NCBI GenBank assembly: GCA_005281725.1
Contig: SSBO01000012.1
Coordinates: forward strand, 20,039,060-20,103,059
Origin: Wuchereria bancrofti
Lineage: Eukaryota; Nematoda; Chromadorea; Rhabditida; Onchocercidae
DNA: 64,000 bases
Direction: 5' to 3'
Below the pieces are notes generated by a model, which saw only the letters and a program-made list of their open reading frames with translations, did no database searches and had not been told where the DNA came from. The position numbers and the translations under genes are program-made. This document shows positions 58,529 to 64,000 of this stretch, piece by piece (positions within the stretch are counted from its first letter, which is position 1; each line of letters begins with the position of its first letter).

Positions 58529-61500
58529 ATGGAAAAGATAAGGATGAAACGTCCGAATGCAAATGATACTGAGGAAGATTTATTCCGAATGCAGAAAGAG
58601 GTATTCTTCTCTATTCATTCGTGCACGACCACTTTTAGGTCTTGCAATTCATACCAAATTGATTAATTAAAATTGCAAAATAATCGTTGGTATTTGCATA
58701 AGCTTTCATTAAGTTTTAGTTATTGGTAATAATTTAACAGTGTGAAAATTAAAAAGTACGTAATGAAATTCGTGTTATTCAGCACTGGGATTTATTACTT
58801 CTAAAATCATTTACCTTATTTCTTAATATGATATTTAATTTTTTGATAGTTAAAATCAGTTCGGCATCATTTTTCAATTAATAATTTGATGACAGAAAAA
58901 CTAGTTGAGGATTTGTACAGCTTAGTCAAATCGTGGTTACAATATTTAGAATAAAAAAATCTGTAGAGCAAATTAGATGGATCGAGTATTTGTTCAAAAT
59001 CACTATTTGTGAATTTTAATTAGTCATACAAATGAAAAGGTATTGTATTGCAGATGTTCAATAGAAAATGCAAGGGACAAGTTCATGTTAATAACAATTC
59101 ATTTGCTGCGAAAAGTTGGCAAATTGACAAACCAGCTGGTCGTTTCTGTCTCGATCTTGACTCTTTAGCTGAAGAGAAAGCAAGTATCATGGAACTTACT
59201 GTACAGGCAATGCTTGTTTTGTTAGACAAATATGCGGACTTTTAATATTTCTTTTTTTTTCATGTTCTTTTAATAGTTACAGCATTGCCGTGGAAGCTAT
59301 TTTATGTGAGGTACTACATAAGTAGTATACTGTTTGTCTTTTTGAAGGAACTCTCGGAATTTTGACTTCAGCTCAGTTCTTGGATTGAACCACTAAATTC
59401 TCTATCATTAATTCGTTGCTGTAGTCTTAAATTTTGTTCCAGGAGCAGAATGTAGAGTTTTTGCATAATATTGACCAGTTAAATGACTGTTCAAATTTAA
59501 TAAATTGTGAGCAGTATGCGGAAGAAGAAGGATTCCCTGATATCTTGGATCTCTCTAGGTAGATAGTTTTCTTAGTATATTTTTCTTAGAATTTAAGCTA
59601 GTACTCATGCATGATAGGTTCTTTTTTTTTAAATGAATATGTTCCTCGAATGCAAGTAAGCGCATTAAGGTTGAGAAAGATTTCTGTATTATTTATTATG
59701 TTTCAGGTATTATAATGGTCTCGATAGCTCTGTAAAAAATTTCTTAGCAAGTGGCAAAAGTTTTTTTGCGCTAGAGTTTGATAGGATCCACGGTAGGATT
59801 GATGGTAAGATGTTTTTTTTTTTTTTTTTTTAATGTATATATTTTATAATAAGTTTTTATGGACATAAAGTTTTCTGCCATTTTTATTCATTTTTTAAAT
59901 TTCTGGAGACACAATAAACAGCTTTTTCTTAAATTTTGATTTATATTATAGATTATAATAGAGCTGAAGCTCTATCTTCAACTTCTGAGAAGTCGATCAA
60001 CGACATCAGTAGAGAAATTGAGCTCGAAAACTTGCAAAGGATAGAGAAAATGAGCAAACAAGAGGTTGAGAAAGCGAAACAAGAAATTCTGGAACGTTTT
60101 GGTAAATTTTTGGCTTAACGTATGTTTAGAGAAAATAGGAAAATGGAATGAAAAAATCGGCGGATGAGAAAAAATGAACTAGTATTAATAAAATGGTGTA
60201 AAATTTGTGCATTTCTGGTTTTTAGATCCAAAATTACTCGACTTCTTGCGAAGCAGAACAAAAAAGAGACAACAGTGCAAGGAGAATAAAGTTGAACCAA
60301 GTATAATTTTATGTCTAATTTATAATTTATGCCTGAATAATATTGTTAAGTGTTAATATCAGTATTTCGATATGAAAATGCTCTTCATTGAAAAAATGCT
60401 TCTTAGAATCAGAGTAATGGTTCTAGAATGCTTAAGAGATTGGAGTTCTGGAATCAAAAGCAGTCTTTGTAGACAGTAATATTTCTCTGCTAACAGAACA
60501 TTTGCTTTCATAACAGTACAGTGAAGCAATTTATGGTATGCTTTCATAGAGCAATAAATTGATGGATCTTGATCCCTCTTATAAGGAATGGATTTTTTTC
60601 TTATTTTTTCTTTTATTTATTTTTTGCACTTGAAAATAATTTTTTTCGGTAGGAGATGTATTTTTTTTTAATTGATACACAAAGAAATGTTTCACTTAAT
60701 TAAACGCATGAAATGTCACAAATATTTGAACTGATTGTATTTTATTTATGTGTTTGATTCCTATGTTGATATAGAGGATAAATGTTGATTAGATTCCCAC
60801 TTAACGCATTTTTATTGTTAGAAATATTTGTTGCATGTTGCTGTTTTAGTTCCAGTACCTCGGCAGACAAAAAAACCAGCTGATGCAATAGTTTGTGCAG
60901 CATCAAGCGTTTGTGCTAGTACGGATCAGGAAGTTACCAACAGAATCAAAGAGCTACAAATATTTGATTTAGTACAAAATGATCTAGCATTTCATAAGGA
61001 TTCAACAAGTAAACTGGATGACCCGTACATACGATTAGCAGCGGTAAATTTTGTCAGATTTTCTATTTCTTTGTTAAGATTATTGCACTGTTCTGTGGTG
61101 TGATTTGTTATGTGATATCGAGATAGACAATAATCAAATAACAGTTTTTTCGGGAAAAGAGGAATTTTAAATCTCAAATATTGATTTTTTTTCTCAGTGG
61201 TATTATGAAATTGCTTGGGAAACTTTCTTCTGGATTGTATGAGATTGGTTGCATAATCGTTTCCATCAATAAATTAAACTAGCACTTTCTGAGGCTCCAG
61301 TTTTATCCTCTAAAGTAACAAAGTAATTGCAAATTAACAAGCAGTGGAACTTGATAGCAATTTGAACAGTAAAGAAATTGTGATTAGAATTCGCGGCATT
61401 GTTTTTACAGGATGCAGCACAATTGGACATGGCTACGAAATGCATGCGCACAATATTGCCACGACAGCAGCAAAATTTAATCAGGCTGTTCGATAATTTA

Positions 61501-63706
61501 CGATTTCCACCGAAGTATCTAGAGTTTTTAAATACTCTGCCGTCTTGAATGAAGTCATTTGATAGTGATGAGTAGTAGTACGTTGAAATTAAAGAAAATT
61601 ATCTTCCAATCTTTTTCAATAAAATCGCCGTTCGAATATGGACTCTACTGTAATTTCAAAACTTTCACAATCATGTTTAAGTTTTATTGCTTGGTTAATT
61701 AATAACCACTTAAACACTGCAGAGATTATGCTGGTAATGACGATTTGTTGGAGAAGGCTCGAGACAATTTGAATGCGATCAAAGGTTTATATTTGGAGCA
61801 AAGGTAATTCCATCCCATGAAATGAATTCATTTCATGAACATCGGCGTTTTAGTTTCCAGAGTTTTCAGTTCTTTTCAAATGAAATATATTTTCTATTCA
61901 AGGAAAGATAAAGACGGCAATTTATCAGTTCAATTTGTGGAGGGTATAGACCCGTTTGGAAAGGCAGCGTGGATGTTGTCTCCTATTCGTAAAGTTCTGG
62001 ATGTTATGCAGAAAGACGGGTACTGACTTTCTATGATTTGTTTATTATTATGATTTTTTTGTTCACTTTGAACAAAAACTTAAAATCTATTCAGTATTTG
62101 TGCTTCATAGATGTGAATTTGATTCTTTAGCAAAGTACTGTTATCTATTATAACTCGTTAGTGCATAACATAAATAGTGATCGTAATTGTTCGTATTTAT
62201 TCATTCCATTTCAAAGATTCTTTCGCTCAGTAAAGCAAACACACATCAGAATATCTCTCAGAAGTCAAAAGCATTAATATAATTAGAACAGCAATGTAAT
62301 TTATTTGAAAATTACATATAAAATTATATATTTTTTTTACTGTAGTTTTTCATTCTTTCATTATTTCATGCAGCATTTTTTGTGATAAGTATCAAAAGGC
62401 TAGACGTTATCAAATAATCTGTTGGACTTAACACACTACAATGGAAAATACTATTTGCTTAAGAATAAATTTTTTAGAAAATCGACTGCACATGATCTCG
62501 TGATAGTGCGACTGTCGCTATTCTGGACTTTGCTAGTTATGGTGGAAAGACCTACTTTATACTATGCTTTTGCCACGCCCGGTGAAATTTTTGTTCGCTT
62601 AGCGGAAATTTTCACTATGGGTAATTATATATTTATTGCAAAGCTTTTTATAAGCAATTGTATTTGTTGCTAGTCCATTTTTCATCATGTTTTCTTACTA
62701 TTTTTGTAGCATATTCTACATTTTCAGATTATTTGATGAATTTGCTGAAATTCAATAATTCAATAATGCTAATTGTGCCAAAAAAAATATTAAATCATAA
62801 TACCAAAATTAATGTCAAGTATAGTTGAAGAGAAAATCACCTTATTTCACGGTCTTGATTTCCTTCCCTTCGGGACGTTGCAAAAGGTTCCAAAACTTTT
62901 ATAGATGTACATATGGCATGTAATAGTGGTAGTATTAGTCTTTCCTTCCGTTTATCCTTGTTTCTGTTTCTTCGAATTCTCATTTGTTGTTTGAAAAAAA
63001 ATGCTACACCTATAAAAGTTTTGGAACTTTTTGCAACGTCCCAAAGGAAAGGAAATCAAGACCATGAAAATCAAAACCTTTTATGCTGCCTAAGTTTTAA
63101 CAATTTTAGATTTAGTTAACCGTACAAAGGTTATTTTTCAGTAAAAGTAAAAGTTATCAATTAGCAAGTACTGTTATGCTAGAACTGCTATATCGTATTT
63201 ATTCAGTAATTTTGTTAATGCAAAATTAGTTTTTCTACCTTTATTTTTCTTTGCAGGACCTGAAATTTTCAGAGATGAATATGTTTCGCAATGTCTAAGT
63301 CGCTTTTTGCATGATTATTTGGAACCGAAAACTCGTAATGGACTTCTGTGTTTGGTTTTAAAAGAGCCTATTGCTGGATTAGATGCATTTGGACCATTGT
63401 AAGTCACTTTTGATTTTTTATGAAACGGATTTGAATAATGAAATTATGAATTTCCCTGGCAAATGTTTTGCTGTTTTGATTATATGGTTTTCGGAAAAAT
63501 AATTTTTATTCAGTTATGAAGATCTTCTTCGCCATTTCGAAGAATTTTCTATGGGTGATGAAAATTTCACTTTATTTATCCTACTTGGTGCATATGGCAA
63601 TCAACGACTTTTAGATGGTTTATTCATGAAGTGCGCTCTTTGGTCACCGGATAAGAATATTGTTCGGCAGATGATCTTAAAAAAAGATGTTAGTTTAGTA
63701 ATTTGA
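58529..63706 (+). CDS. RPAP1: RNA polymerase II-associated protein 1 (RPAP1) homologue
   Basis: Factor linked to RNA polymerase II assembly, nuclear import and Mediator contact. Thirteen exons: 58529-58600, 59054 to about 59200-59215, 59443-59558, 59707-59804, 59952-60101, 60226-60300, 60850-61043, 61411-61514, 61723-61803, 61903-62019, 62478-62620, 63257-63398, 63514-63706; about 545 aa. The N-terminus has DTEEDLFRMQKE, as in RPAP1. Exons 5-6 form the RPAP1 N domain (IELENLQRIEKMSKQE, then DPKLLDFLRSR). The C-terminal exons (RLSLFWTLL, YEDLLRHFEEFSMGDENF, CALWS) resemble the RPAP1 C-terminal region. It is far shorter than human RPAP1 (about 1400 aa). The end of exon 2 is ambiguous: GT donors after 59200 or 59215, or a GC donor after 59206; all keep frame. 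A poly(A) signal 33 nt past the stop supports the 3' end. The acceptor TTTTCAG (58506) sits 22 nt before the ATG. Confidence 0.82.
62842..63070. mobile_element. Foldback/MITE-like inverted repeat in an RPAP1 intron
   Basis: Two arms of about 62 bp, 62842-62904 and 63010-63070, are inverted complements with few mismatches (for example GGTCTTGATTTCC against GGAAATCAAGACC, and CAAAACTTTTATAG against CTATAAAAGTTTTG). About 105 bp of unrelated spacer separates them. Arms of this length around a short non-coding core resemble a MITE or foldback element. No transposase and no clear target-site duplication. Confidence 0.6.
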
Positions 63707-63738
63707 ATGGAAACTCTTCCGATTCCCTACTTTAAGGC

Positions 63739-63744
63739 AATAAA
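63739..63744 (+). terminator. Poly(A) signal of the RPAP1 gene
   Basis: AATAAA 33 nt after the TGA stop. It supports a true gene end here over an exon continuing past the window. Confidence 0.5.
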
Positions 63745-64000
63745 CAGTTCACTTCCCTCTTTTTTTGAATGAATATTTATTAAGAGATTTGTTGAAGTAT
63801 AATTGATTACAACTGTTCAATATTATCAAGACATCTTTATTTGATTGTTCTTGAGGTTACTTGCATAACAAAGCGAAGTTACGTCTTTCTTCTGATAGCA
63901 CTGCGTTATTTCTGAACGTTGATTTCCTTGTGACCAGTAGTTTCTATCTCTCAAATGGAATATTCAATTCATTCTCATCAAAACGTCAATATTTCTTACT

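Overview
The window looks like nuclear DNA of a parasitic nematode, most likely a filarial (clade III) worm. It is very AT-rich, with small exons separated by AT-rich introns. Splice acceptors of the TTTTCAG type sit 8-47 nt before most start codons, which fits spliced-leader trans-splicing. One gene encodes a secreted protein with six ShK/SXC domains, a family greatly expanded in nematodes. The species is inferred; nothing in the sequence names it. Gene models below were assembled by eye from splice sites. In all but one case every exon joins in phase; the exception is one RPAP1 donor that stays ambiguous.

Left third (1-19.2 kb): one long minus-strand gene for a C2-RGS regulator of G-protein signalling (RGS-7-like). 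It has at least 17 coding exons over about 17.3 kb, and its C-terminal end runs off the left edge. A possible alternative first exon lies at 18.8 kb. Just upstream is a GC-richer patch with four CCAAT motifs, which I read as the promoter. An 11-base run of N lies between the two.

Middle (about 19.4-36.7 kb): about 17 kb with no convincing gene. It holds microsatellites, minisatellites (78-bp, 27-bp and about 53-bp units), a 5'-truncated LTR-retrotransposon remnant and a small GC-rich patch ending in poly(A).

Right part (36.7-64 kb) is gene-dense: PAS-domain kinase (PASK, +, 732 aa); a two-LIM-domain protein (-, 278 aa); a six-ShK secreted protein (+, 460 aa); a FUNDC1/FUN14 mitophagy-receptor homologue (-, 157 aa); a short-chain dehydrogenase resembling DHRS7B (-, 319 aa) nested within an intron of the FUNDC1 gene on the same strand; and an RPAP1 homologue (+, about 545 aa).

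These genes do not form one pathway: they cover G-protein signalling, nutrient-sensing kinase, cytoskeletal adaptor, secreted surface protein, mitochondrial quality control, redox or lipid metabolism, and RNA polymerase II assembly. The most unusual points are the same-strand nested gene, a GC-AG intron in the FUNDC1 gene, the one-domain-per-exon ShK gene with all introns in phase 1, and several private tandem repeats.
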